From: Nitrososphaerales archaeon
GTDB lineage: Archaea > Thermoproteota > Nitrososphaeria > Nitrososphaerales > Gagatemarchaeaceae
DNA length: 35,381 nucleotides
Direction: 5' to 3'
Assembly (NCBI GenBank): GCA_030038365.1
Contig: JASHPA010000166.1
Coordinates: forward strand, 1 to 35,381
Shown: one piece after another, positions 9,550 to 18,836 of the stretch
Layout: each line of letters begins with the position of its first letter
How positions within the stretch are numbered: position 1 is the first letter of the stretch
Translations under genes and position numbers: made by a program
Notes under the pieces: generated by a model
What the model was told of the DNA's origin: nothing
The model's database searches: none
The model's input: the letters and a program-made list of their open reading frames with translations, nothing else

Positions 9550-10875
9550 ATGATAGATTTCTTGGTCTCTACCCAGTTGACGAAGGGTCGCATGGACGAG
9601 TTCATGCAGAAGACCGCAGGTTCGAGGAAGCTTTTCGAAAGGGCACAGGGTTCGCTGCCAAGTGGGAGCACCCGCGCACCCTACTATTATTCGCCCTATC
9701 CGCTCTACATCAAGAAGGGAGAGGGACCCTATGTCTGGGACGTAGACGGCAACAAGTACCTCGATTTCGCCAACAACATGGGACCCCTCGTCCTCGGCCA
9801 CAGAAACCCCCGGGTCCAGAAGGCCATCGAGGCCCAGACCGACGCGTTCTGGTGCGGCGGCCCTACCGAGCTCGAGGTGGAGCTCGCCGAGAAAATCAAG
9901 AAGGCATTTCCGTTCGGGGACCATCTGCTCTTCACACCCTCGGGGACCGAGGCCACGATGAAGCTCATCCGAGCTGCCCGCGCCTCGACGGGAAAGGACA
10001 GGATAATGCTCTCGACGGGAGCATACCACGGCAGCCATGATATTGTGACGACCAGTCCGGGCATACCCAAGTCATACCTCTCGCTGGTGACCCGATACAG
10101 CTACAATGACGAAGAGTCATTCGTCAAGGCCTTCCGGAAGGACAAGGCCGAACTAGGGGCGGTGGTCATGGAAGGCTTGCTCGGGCACGCCGGATCCGCT
10201 CCGCCGACCAGATCTTTCATCAAGACAGTCAGGGAGGAGACGGAGAAAGCAGGTGTGCCCTTCATCATCGACGAGGTCGTGACAGGATTCAGGGTCGCAA
10301 GAGGAGGAATAAGCGAGATAATGGGAGTCAAGCCCGATGGCGTGACGCTCGGCAAGATCATCGGTGGAGGCTTCCCGGCCGGCGCGTTCCTTGCTACAGA
10401 CAGGCTGATGAAGGAGTACCAGTACACAAAGGCGGATTTCCCGCATATCGGCAGGGCCAGACTCCAGCAGTCCGGGACTTTCAACGCACATGCGGTGACG
10501 ATGGCCGCGGGTCTGGCTACCCTGGAGCAGCTCACGCCCGACGCCTACAAGCATCTGGCCTGGGCTGGCGGAGAAGCCTCGAGAATCCTCGACAAGCTCG
10601 CCACCGAGCGTCGCATCCCCCACGCGATGACCGGAATCGGCTCCATCTTCTTCATGCACTTCTCGAAGGACCCGATCAACAACGCCGAGACGGCAGAGAG
10701 TTCTGACGAGAGGAAGGGACGAATCCTAGACGCGCTCATGCTGCCATACGGGGTAAGCATGCCTGCGTTCCACAGTGCATTCGCGTCGCTTCCGATGGGT
10801 AAGCCCGAGATGGCCCTGTTTGAGAAGGCGGTCGCGTCGGGCCTCGATGACATGAAGAAGATCGGCGAGCTGTAG
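9550..10875 (+). CDS. Class III aminotransferase, glutamate-1-semialdehyde 2,1-aminomutase-like
   Basis: SGTEATMKLIRAARASTGKDRI, YHGSHD, FIIDEVVTGFR, TLGKIIGGGFPAGAF motifs; true start may be downstream at GRMDEF/MDEF. Confidence 0.85.
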   Translation: MIDFLVSTQLTKGRMDEFMQKTAGSRKLFERAQGSLPSGSTRAPYYYSPYPLYIKKGEGPYVWDVDGNKYLDFANNMGPLVLGHRNPRVQKAIEAQTDAFWCGGPTELEVELAEKIKKAFPFGDHLLFTPSGTEATMKLIRAARASTGKDRIMLSTGAYHGSHDIVTTSPGIPKSYLSLVTRYSYNDEESFVKAFRKDKAELGAVVMEGLLGHAGSAPPTRSFIKTVREETEKAGVPFIIDEVVTGFRVARGGISEIMGVKPDGVTLGKIIGGGFPAGAFLATDRLMKEYQYTKADFPHIGRARLQQSGTFNAHAVTMAAGLATLEQLTPDAYKHLAWAGGEASRILDKLATERRIPHAMTGIGSIFFMHFSKDPINNAETAESSDERKGRILDALMLPYGVSMPAFHSAFASLPMGKPEMALFEKAVASGLDDMKKIGEL

Positions 10876-11080
10876 AAGGACTCTTCGGCCGCCGCCGGTG
10901 TGCTTTTTCTACGCAGCCCTCTTGTCTCGTGGCAAGTGGCGCGGGCTTCTGCTGTTCGCCGATTCTCTCGACGACAAGGGCAGGCTGACGGAAAGGCAGA
11001 GCGCGTTCGCCATGGAAACTCCGTGTCTCCTTATGCCAACCTTGCAAAAGTTATAGTGGCGCAGTCTCCCGCAGGCTCCG

Positions 11081-11674
11081 TTGCTCGAGGGCTGGCAGGT
11101 CTTCCTCACGGGGGTCGTACTGGGTATCTCGATAGCCGCGCCTCCGGGACCGGTCAACGCAGCGGCAGCCTATCAGGTCACCAAGTCTTGGTTCGCAGGG
11201 TGGTCGACGCTTCTAGGCGCCACGACGGCCGACGCGATCTTCTTCCTGCTGACCTACTTCGGGCTGACGGCCCTGATTGCCTCGGGGGAGATACGGGACA
11301 TACTCTTTCTCGTCGGGGGGTGCTTCATGTTCTACCTAGCCTATGTCACGCTGAAGAGCGCGAAGAGCGGCCCTCAGGAAGGGAAGAAGAGCGGCAGACC
11401 CTACGTCCTGGGGCTCACGATCGGGCTCTCCAACCCCTTTCAGCTGGCCTGGTGGATAGCCGTGGGCGTCGGTATGGTAACGACGTTCGGGTTCAGCATA
11501 GTCTTCGGATTCTTCACTGGGATAATCGCATGGACGCTTGCCTTCTCCTTGCTCCTTCACGCCGGGGTGAGCAGGTACAGGGAAGTCTATCCCTACATCA
11601 TCTACGTATCAGGTGCCATACTGGCTGCTTTCGGTGTGTGGTTCCTCTTCACCGCTGTTTCTTCGCTGGTCTGA
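11081..11674 (+). CDS. LysE/RhtB-family transporter
   Basis: GVVLGISIAAPPGPVNAAAAYQ N-terminal motif and about 6 TM helices; TTG start. Confidence 0.8.
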   Translation: MLEGWQVFLTGVVLGISIAAPPGPVNAAAAYQVTKSWFAGWSTLLGATTADAIFFLLTYFGLTALIASGEIRDILFLVGGCFMFYLAYVTLKSAKSGPQEGKKSGRPYVLGLTIGLSNPFQLAWWIAVGVGMVTTFGFSIVFGFFTGIIAWTLAFSLLLHAGVSRYREVYPYIIYVSGAILAAFGVWFLFTAVSSLV

Positions 11675-12161
11675 CCCTCTTGGCGTACTCATAGACGGCA
11701 CTCTCCTGCGACGACTCGACCGAACCAGGTCTGTCATTCCTCAACTTGGCGATGACCTCCGCAGGCTCTCTGTCTTGGTACTGCACGAGGTAGCAGGAAA
11801 GCACCGTCCCTGTTCTGCCCTGGCCGGCCAGGCAGTGCACCACCACCGCGTTTCCCTTTTCAATCTCGCTCCTGATGTGACCGACGGCCTTGGAGAGAGA
11901 CTCCTGTGAGGGGGGGTCGTGGTCGGACATCCGGATGTGCATATAGTTGACGCCAGTGCCGTCGATGTACCCCTTCGGTAGAGGCTCCTCCCTGAGCGTC
12001 AAGATCGACTTCACGCCATGTCTCTGGAGCCACCTCACCTGGGAGACGGATGCCGGGAGTCCCGAACCCGCGAGACTTCCCTCGATAACCCATCCGAAGT
12101 TGGTCGGCTTGTCGACTAACGACGCACGAAGCTTCCGGTAAGCAGTCCCCGTCCTGCCCAT
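11649..12161 (-). CDS. Dual-specificity/tyrosine protein phosphatase
   Basis: VVHCLAGQGRTGTVLSCYL (HCxxGxxRT P-loop); C-terminal end overlaps the LysE gene convergently. Confidence 0.85.
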   Translation of the reverse strand: MGRTGTAYRKLRASLVDKPTNFGWVIEGSLAGSGLPASVSQVRWLQRHGVKSILTLREEPLPKGYIDGTGVNYMHIRMSDHDPPSQESLSKAVGHIRSEIEKGNAVVVHCLAGQGRTGTVLSCYLVQYQDREPAEVIAKLRNDRPGSVESSQESAVYEYAKRVRPAKKQR

Positions 12162-12224
12162 TTCGAAAAGTCGCCGTAAGCCGGATGGAAATACGCCTAT
12201 CGGTCTGCTGGACCCTATGCTGGC

Positions 12225-12518
12225 CTAGCCCTCGACAGGCTCGAGCTTGCCGTACCTTCCGACGTTGAGCTGCCTCTCGCCCCTGAAGGTGTTGATGTAA
12301 CCGTTCGTGACCTTGACCCTTACGCCCTTTGCGACCTGGTCGATCTGGGCATCCCACAGCGACATCTTGATCGTGCCGCTCTCGTCCCTCAGCGTCGCAT
12401 CCGCTACCCTCGCCTGCCCTCCGGTCCTAAGCGTGACCTCCCTCGGAGATGAGATGTCGATTATTTCTCCCTCAACTTCAACGGTGCGCATGCCGTCGCG
12501 CAAATCCTTGATATTCAA
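12225..12518 (-). CDS. Single-OB-fold nucleic-acid-binding protein (archaeal SSB/RPA-like)
   Basis: VEVEGEIIDISSPREV...GGQARVADATLRDESGTIKMSLWDAQIDQVAKGVRVKVTNGYINTFRGERQLNVGRYGKLE. Confidence 0.85.
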   Translation of the reverse strand: MNIKDLRDGMRTVEVEGEIIDISSPREVTLRTGGQARVADATLRDESGTIKMSLWDAQIDQVAKGVRVKVTNGYINTFRGERQLNVGRYGKLEPVEG

Positions 12519-12557
12519 GTGAAACTTGCCGCCTACCCAAGTCCCTGATATATTTAA

Positions 12558-13643
12558 TTGTTGGCTGGGGATTCCTTAGACAGAGCGCCGGACCAGATAT
12601 CCTCAAATCCGCTGGGCCGGCAGAAGCCTCGGCCTAGCTGGTTGGACATCAAGCAATACATCCCCGACATCCGCTCCTCGGGTCTCTTCTGGGTCGCCGC
12701 GGCGTTCCTGACGCTCTCGGTGTGCAACGCCCTCACGCTCATTCCGGGGAGGGACAATGCTATCGCCGACATCAGCGCGAACCCGCTAGGGCCTGTCCTG
12801 GCTGTCCTCATCTACGACACGCCGTACACCATCGCAGGGCTCCTGGGCCTAATCATGCTCTTCTCGCCTGTCCTCTTCGGCACGTACGTCCCCGCGAGGC
12901 GAAGGCTCTCAATGTTCTTTTGGACTGCGAGCATCACAATCGCGGTCGTCTCCGGGCTCATCTGGGACAGGTTCTACGCCCCGCCAGGGGTCATCGGGGT
13001 GGGGTCGTCGGCTGCCGCCATCGCGGGACAGGCTATAGTGACGGTAATGGCCGTTTTCGGCTTGCTGAGGCTGTGGAGGCAGGATACCCGCAAGCTCGGG
13101 CGCATGAGCAGCTACTGGTGGCACGCTTATGGGGTCATCTACGCGACCCTGATTCTCACCACAATCTGGTTCGTCGTCTTCCTTCAGTCGATATTCGTCC
13201 CGACAGAGCTTTACAACTGGAGAGTCCACGAGTTCGCGTTCCTGATAGCAACAGGAGTGACGACTGCATACGGATGCGCGAACTGGTCGGCGCTGGGACT
13301 CGACGGGAAGGTGCGCGTCGACGAGACACTGCTGAACTTCCACTTCGACGACCTCAACGACAGGTTCCCGGACCCGCTCCCGAAGCTCAAGGTCGTGTTC
13401 GCACACCTCCCCCCGAACTCGCCCGCTGGATTCTTCCCCGAGCGAGGTGAGATCCGGATGCCCTACTCATACCAGGGCGTAGAATACTTCCAAGCTGTCA
13501 AGCAGGTCGATGGAGCTCTCCTTAACGCGATGGTGCACGCGTCCGTCCATTATTCAGCCAAGTCCTCGACCCCCGGGACGCGGGACGCGAAGGCGGACTT
13601 CGAGACGCTCGCAAAGCAGGTAGGGGTCGACCCCGAGGCCTGA
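12558..13643 (+). CDS. Multi-pass membrane protein with C-terminal soluble domain resembling an inactivated SprT-like zincin
   Basis: Hydrophobic helices in the first ~250 aa; C-terminal ...GEIRMPYSYQ...GALLNAMVHASVHYSAKS...ADFETLAKQVG; TTG start with TGATATATTTAA just upstream. Confidence 0.6.
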   Translation: MLAGDSLDRAPDQISSNPLGRQKPRPSWLDIKQYIPDIRSSGLFWVAAAFLTLSVCNALTLIPGRDNAIADISANPLGPVLAVLIYDTPYTIAGLLGLIMLFSPVLFGTYVPARRRLSMFFWTASITIAVVSGLIWDRFYAPPGVIGVGSSAAAIAGQAIVTVMAVFGLLRLWRQDTRKLGRMSSYWWHAYGVIYATLILTTIWFVVFLQSIFVPTELYNWRVHEFAFLIATGVTTAYGCANWSALGLDGKVRVDETLLNFHFDDLNDRFPDPLPKLKVVFAHLPPNSPAGFFPERGEIRMPYSYQGVEYFQAVKQVDGALLNAMVHASVHYSAKSSTPGTRDAKADFETLAKQVGVDPEA

Positions 13644-13702
13644 CCACACCAACCGGTTGGAATCTTTTAAAGACGAGGGCGGGGCCGGCGTAGCAGAAAA
13701 AA

Positions 13703-14737
13703 TTGCTGCCTTCTGACCGCGACGTTGCGGCCTTCGTCGTGGCATTCTCGCTCCCCTGTGTGGTCATCTTCGCCTTCATGCCGCGATACCTCAGCATGCT
13801 GCGTTCGATGGGACGAGTAGCGACCGATGTGCACAAGCCTGATCAGACGAAGGTACCTACCCCTGCCGGGCCCCTGCTGATAGCGGCGATAGTCGCCGGT
13901 GAAATCGGGATCTACCTGCTCCACGAGTCCACGATACCGGTCGTCGCCATCGAGGTGTCGGTCGTGGCCGGCGCTGTCGGCCTCTATGATGACCTGCGAG
14001 GGCTCGGCGGCATCGTCAAGCCGGCTCTGGTGGCGCTCGCGGCGGCACCGCTGATCATAGAGGAGCAGGTACATCACTCCCTCTACACCGGCGCCCTGGC
14101 CTTCCCGATATTCGGGGAGACGGGTACGCACTTCATCATATTCGCCGTGCTCATAGTGGTCGCGATGCCGGTTTCGGCGAACGCCTTCAATATGCTCGAC
14201 GCGTTCAACGGCGAGATATCCGGCTTCACGGGCATCGTCTCGGTGGCTCTGGTCGTGGGGATGCTCCTGGAGGGTCTGGCGTCTTCGACCTTCGATTGGC
14301 TAAGGCTAGCAGCAGCCATGCCGTTGATGGCCACGGCATTCTGCTTCCACTACTACAACAAGTTCCCCGCCAAGGCGTTCGACGGTGACACGGGAAGCCT
14401 GGCGTTCGGCGCGCTCTACGCCGCGCTCGCGATAATGGGAAACGTGGAGATGGCCGCGCTGGTAGCGCTGATCCCGGCAGTCATCAATTCCTACTACATC
14501 CTGTACAGCGCCAGGGGTCTCGTCGAACACAAGCAGATGAAACTGAGGCCGACGTACCTCGGAGCAGACGGGAAGCTGCACGCGACCGAGGACGCGAAGG
14601 CGCCGACGACGCTCGTGAGGCTGATACTTCTCGGCGCTCCCGCTGACGAGAGGCAGATAGTCCAGGTCATACTCACCCTGACGCTCTTCGCCTGCGCCCT
14701 CTCAATCCTTACCTCCGCGCTGACCTGGATCCCATGA
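13703..14737 (+). CDS. GPT/MraY-family UDP-GlcNAc:dolichyl-phosphate GlcNAc-1-phosphate transferase-like
   Basis: DVHKPDQTKVPTPAG, GLYDDLRGLGGIVKP, NAFNMLDAFNGE motifs typical of the WecA/GPT family. Confidence 0.85.
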   Translation: MLPSDRDVAAFVVAFSLPCVVIFAFMPRYLSMLRSMGRVATDVHKPDQTKVPTPAGPLLIAAIVAGEIGIYLLHESTIPVVAIEVSVVAGAVGLYDDLRGLGGIVKPALVALAAAPLIIEEQVHHSLYTGALAFPIFGETGTHFIIFAVLIVVAMPVSANAFNMLDAFNGEISGFTGIVSVALVVGMLLEGLASSTFDWLRLAAAMPLMATAFCFHYYNKFPAKAFDGDTGSLAFGALYAALAIMGNVEMAALVALIPAVINSYYILYSARGLVEHKQMKLRPTYLGADGKLHATEDAKAPTTLVRLILLGAPADERQIVQVILTLTLFACALSILTSALTWIP

Positions 14738-14799
14738 AGGACAAGGACCTCAATGGTCTTACGCTCATCATCCCGGCCCTAGCTGTGGACGCCGGCTGA
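14734..14799 (+). pseudogene. Truncated 5' remnant of a GT2-like glycosyltransferase (MKDKDLNGLTLIIPALAVDAG*)
   Basis: ATGA overlap with the GPT stop; N-terminus matches the start of GT2 enzymes (LTLIIPAL[NEE]) but stops after 21 codons. Confidence 0.5.
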
Positions 14800-14946
14800 A
14801 GGCCAGCCGTTCATCGCACTGGTAGAGCCACTCGCCCATAGCTTCACTTCCGCCACCTTTTCCTTGGCTCCCTCTCAGGATATTGCTTGACACGGTGCTC
14901 CCCGGAGTACGAGCAGCGGGCGTGTTTGCGGTGGATTCGTTCTGAT

Positions 14947-15450
14947 CTAGGGAGAGCCGGACGACTCCCATGTGAGCTTCTTCGCATCATATTCCTTTCT
15001 GGTGTAGACCTTCCTAGCGGGTACGCCCAGGACGACCGTCTCAGGTGGCACGTCCTTCGTCACGACAGCCCCCATCGCCACCACGCTCCTCCTGCCTATC
15101 GTCACGCCGGCTTTGATGACGGCCCTTCCGCAGATTATCGCGCCGTCCTCGATGGTCACGCCCACCATCTTAGGCGACATAGGATAGGGATCGTTTGTCA
15201 GGACGGCGGCAGGACCGATGAAGACATCCTTGCCTATCCTGCTCTTGGGCGGGATGTAGGCCAAACCCTCTATCCTGGTGTTATCGCCTATCTCGACGTT
15301 GTAATCCACGTGGGCGAGGGAACCAATGCTGACGTTGTCGCCGATCACCGTTCGAGAGCCCACATACGCAAGGTTCCATATCGAAACGCCAGACCCTATG
15401 CTCGCGTCTGGAGCGATAACTGTGTATTGTCCCAGACGGGCGGGCTTCAT
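14947..15450 (-). CDS. Left-handed beta-helix (hexapeptide) N-acyltransferase, WbpD/sugar O/N-acetyltransferase-like
   Basis: Hexapeptide repeats VIAPDASIGSGVSIWNLAYVGSRTVIGDNVSIGSLAHVDYNVEIGDNTRIEG; ATG at 15450 preferred to the upstream start. Confidence 0.85.
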   Translation of the reverse strand: MKPARLGQYTVIAPDASIGSGVSIWNLAYVGSRTVIGDNVSIGSLAHVDYNVEIGDNTRIEGLAYIPPKSRIGKDVFIGPAAVLTNDPYPMSPKMVGVTIEDGAIICGRAVIKAGVTIGRRSVVAMGAVVTKDVPPETVVLGVPARKVYTRKEYDAKKLTWESSGSP

Positions 15451-16082
15451 AGCGAACCCCCAAGAGGTTTGAATTCGCGTCTGTTCATAACAGGGAAGGT
15501 CATCCATTCCCCGTATTTTAGCAGTAGATCGGCCGTGCTTCTTCGGGGGCGCGATATGGAACGACCACCGACCAGGGGGTCTTCGGGGGTCTTCTTCCGC
15601 CTGTCGAAATGGCTGGCAGGGCATCCCCCAGGAGGCCCGTTGGTTGAAGAGACCCTGTGGTCCCACATTTGTGCCACGCGCTCGGGGAGGCTCTCGTCTT
15701 CCAGCGAGTTCCTCGCCGTCGGAGCGACGCAGCGCACCTCTGGTCGCAAATCCATGCGCTCATGCCTGAGTCTCTTGGTTCCAGACTGGATGCAAGCCAT
15801 CATGGTGGTGCCGTCTCGCTCGGAATGCAGCGCTCGTGGCGTAGCTTCGCGTGCAACGATAGGAATCGCCTGTGCCGGGCTCACGAAAGGCAAAGAGCAG
15901 AGTATTCACTCGCAATGACCATAAATCGAAGTACCAAAGCTTCACGTTTTTCCTAACGTCGCATCCGGAATATGAAGCTCACTGAATGTGGTTTTGCTGG
16001 CGGTTCTGTCTCCGGCGGTTCGCGTAAATGGACTATCAACGTCCACTTTCAGCCACCTCTCCAGACCAAGAACGCCTTTTTC

Positions 16083-16100
16083 ATAATCTTATATATAATC
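16083..16100 (+). promoter_or_regulatory. TATA-box-like element upstream of the HTH regulator
   Basis: ataatcttatatataatcc about 25-35 nt before ATG 16123, consistent with a (near-)leaderless archaeal promoter. Confidence 0.5.
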
Positions 16101-16122
16101 CATATTCCGACATATTGGTCTA

Positions 16123-17307
16123 ATGGTCAATGAGCCGAGCGGCAAGGTAACCGGCGGACAGCCGATTCCTGAGATGGCTCAGCTCGCGAAGCTGGTGATG
16201 AAAATAGGGCCAGATATCGACCTTATCGCGAGATTATCAGGACAGTACAAGGAAACCATACGTTACAGGTACAAGGAAAAGATACTCTCGAAGGGGTTTG
16301 CACTGCAGGCGCGACTCAACTTTCAGGGTCTCAACCTGCAGAGGATCATAATGAAGGTCCGGTTGGGTGAAAACTATGCCCCCTTCGCCAAGGAGCTCTC
16401 CGTTGCCATGAACAGGATATGTTACGTGACCAACCTGTCCTCGCTCATGCCGGAGGGGTCATACCTTGTCCATGCTAACGTGCCGCGCCAGTTCAAGGAC
16501 AGGTTCGTCGAGCTCATGACCAAGATTCAAGGGCTGGGCATCTTCGCGTCAGTAGAATTTTACACCTTCGACTGGTACAGGAACGTGCCCATGCGGGCGG
16601 AATACTATGACTTTGAGCACGGTATGTGGGAGTTCAACTGGAGCAAGCCTGTCGAGCACGGTAAGGACGACCACGAGCCAGGGTTCGCTCCCTTCGAGTT
16701 CGACAAGGTCGACCTGCTGCTGATGAAGGAGCTCCAGATTGACGCTACACGCCCCCTGAGCGAGATAAGGGAAGCGATAAAGGCCAACGATGGGGTTGAT
16801 ATCAACTACAAGACGTTGTCCTGGCACTGGGTAAAGCACGTCCAGGAGAAGCAGATGATCAAGGGGTACACGCTGAGATGGACAGGGACGAAATACGACC
16901 CCAAGACCGAGCGTCTTGAGCACAGGCCTCACAGGTACATCTTCATCGCGGTGTTGGTGAGGGAGGTCGACGAGGCGGAGCGGGTCCGGCTGACGGCAGA
17001 GATGAACAAGGTGCCGTTCATCTGGAGCGAGGCCGCCGGGAGCGACTACTACGCCGAGTTCGCGTTTCCCGTCGAAATGATCAACGATGCGTTCGTCTTC
17101 CTAAAGAACGCCATCTCGACTTATGGCACGAGGGCTGAGTACCACGTAATCGACCAGATGAACACGCTCAGCTATGTCATATCCTACGGCCTCTTCGATG
17201 GCAGCGAGAGGATGTGGACGTTCAACACGGAAGAAATCCTCGCCAGGTTCCGGAGCCTGATAATGAAAATTGGAGAGGGCTCCGGTGCGGGCCGGAACCC
17301 ACAATAG
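16123..17307 (+). CDS. Two-module HTH protein, AsnC/Lrp-like archaeal regulator
   Basis: Two winged-helix-like segments (IDLIARLSGQYKETIRYRYKEKILSKG; FDKVDLLLMKELQIDATRPLSEIREAI) with intervening effector-like regions. Confidence 0.6.
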   Translation: MVNEPSGKVTGGQPIPEMAQLAKLVMKIGPDIDLIARLSGQYKETIRYRYKEKILSKGFALQARLNFQGLNLQRIIMKVRLGENYAPFAKELSVAMNRICYVTNLSSLMPEGSYLVHANVPRQFKDRFVELMTKIQGLGIFASVEFYTFDWYRNVPMRAEYYDFEHGMWEFNWSKPVEHGKDDHEPGFAPFEFDKVDLLLMKELQIDATRPLSEIREAIKANDGVDINYKTLSWHWVKHVQEKQMIKGYTLRWTGTKYDPKTERLEHRPHRYIFIAVLVREVDEAERVRLTAEMNKVPFIWSEAAGSDYYAEFAFPVEMINDAFVFLKNAISTYGTRAEYHVIDQMNTLSYVISYGLFDGSERMWTFNTEEILARFRSLIMKIGEGSGAGRNPQ

Positions 17308-17313
17308 ACGCGT

Positions 17314-17442
17314 TTAGAGTCCGCCTGCAGAGCCGACCAGCCCGGTGGTCAGTGGCCCGGGATGGACCCCCATCGCCGTCAGCACGAGAGTCGCTCCGCC
17401 GAGTGCCAGCATGCCGAACCGAACCTTGTCGTCGATAGTCAT
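17314..17442 (-). CDS. Putative 42-aa single-pass membrane micropeptide MTIDDKVRFGMLALGGATLVLTAMGVHPGPLTTGLVGSAGGL
   Basis: Intact small ORF below the ORF-track cut-off with a hydrophobic helix; AT-rich TTAAATTTT about 30 nt upstream of the ATG. Confidence 0.5.
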   Translation of the reverse strand: MTIDDKVRFGMLALGGATLVLTAMGVHPGPLTTGLVGSAGGL

Positions 17443-17563
17443 AATGCATGAAAGAACTGCTTGAAAATTTAAGCGTATGCTTTACTAGGTAAATGCTTAG
17501 AAGCTGGAAACTATCTTCATGTTTCGTCTGAGTTAGATTCCGGTGCTGATGATCTCCGCCGTA

Positions 17564-18022
17564 TCAGACCGTCCGCTGCAGCTCGTCGATTACCTCGAGG
17601 TGGTCCTCGGCGATGGACGCCCTCGGCAGCGAACTCAGCTTGTAGAAGCCGGCATCCACGAAGGGCGGTTTGGCGGTGGGCTTGGCCCCAGGCGGGACGT
17701 CGAACTCGAAGACTATCACTATGTCCCAATGTCCGCCCATGAACGACTGGAGGTCGGCGAACTTCCTGGTCGCCCCGTCGATCCCCGAGACCTCCGAGTC
17801 TGCGGCTCTCTGGGCTGCATCCGATGGCTTCTCGCCGAACCGCAGGATAGTCGCCGGGAGCATCAGCTTGCCCCTCCTGAATGCGAGAGGGTGGGCGTCG
17901 GTCGCCCTCACGAGCAGCACAGAGTCCGGGTCGGACTTGATGAGGTCGAACGCGGAGATGTGCAGGTTCTCGTCGCTTATCCTCATGCGGTTCCAGCCTC
18001 CGGCCCCGCTGCTGGTGGCCAT
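17564..18022 (-). CDS. NUDIX-fold-like protein with a degenerate Nudix box
   Basis: SVLLVRATDAHPLAFRRGKLMLPATILRFGEKPSDAAQRAADSEVSGI aligns with Nudix topology but lacks REUxEE. Confidence 0.5.
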   Translation of the reverse strand: MATSSGAGGWNRMRISDENLHISAFDLIKSDPDSVLLVRATDAHPLAFRRGKLMLPATILRFGEKPSDAAQRAADSEVSGIDGATRKFADLQSFMGGHWDIVIVFEFDVPPGAKPTAKPPFVDAGFYKLSSLPRASIAEDHLEVIDELQRTV

Positions 18023-18056
18023 GTCCTGTTCTGCGACAGGCCGACCGGATTAAAGG

Positions 18057-18629
18057 CTACCTGTTTGACTTTCGGCCGGGCCTCTTCCGCGCGAACCGTT
18101 CAGAGGCCTCGGTTATCAGTGAACGCGCGTGCCGATGGTCCTCCCAGCCGTCGACCTTTACGAACTTGCCTGGCTCGGACTCCTTGTAGTGCTGGAAGAA
18201 ATGCTCGATCTGCTTCCTTGTGAACGCGGGGAGCTGCCTTATGTCGTCGACGCCCGAGTAGTTCGGGTCCACCCTCTTGGCCGGAAGCGCTATCACCTTG
18301 GCGTCGGGACCATTCTCGTCCTCCATCACCAGCACCCCTATCGGCCTCGACCGGATGACCGACATCGGATAGACTGGTTCCTCCGTCACCACGAGAGTAT
18401 CGAGCGGGTCGCCGTCCTCCGCCGAGGTCTGAGGGATGAAGCCATAGTTGAACGGGTAGTAGGTTGGGGTGTAGAGGAAGCGGTCGACGAAGACGAATCC
18501 GGTCTCCTCGTCTATCTCGTACTTCACGTTGCTCCCTCTGGGTATCTCGATCACGACGTTGACCTCGTCGGGCGCCTTCCTACCGGCGTTCAGCGTTGTC
18601 ACGAACGCGACCTTGGTCCAGTCCCGCAA
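18057..18629 (-). CDS. ppa: Inorganic pyrophosphatase (family I)
   Basis: EVNVVIEIPRGSNVKYEIDEETGFVFVDRFLYTPTYYPFNYGFIPQTSAEDGDPLDTLVV. Confidence 0.93.
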   Translation of the reverse strand: MRDWTKVAFVTTLNAGRKAPDEVNVVIEIPRGSNVKYEIDEETGFVFVDRFLYTPTYYPFNYGFIPQTSAEDGDPLDTLVVTEEPVYPMSVIRSRPIGVLVMEDENGPDAKVIALPAKRVDPNYSGVDDIRQLPAFTRKQIEHFFQHYKESEPGKFVKVDGWEDHRHARSLITEASERFARKRPGRKSNR

Positions 18630-18836
18630 TATAAGGTGCCTGAGACCGTCGAAGGGCGAGCCATCGCTGCGTGAGGTTGTCGGTACAGGACAGGTCGACG
18701 GTGATCGCTTGGGAATGAACCAAGCACCCGGACCCCCGTGCCGCAGGGGGGCGGGACCGGACCACCACTGCCGCAGCTCACCATACTCTGAGTGTCTTCT
18801 CTATTCATATATCGAAGCTCGGTTCGACCGCCCCTG

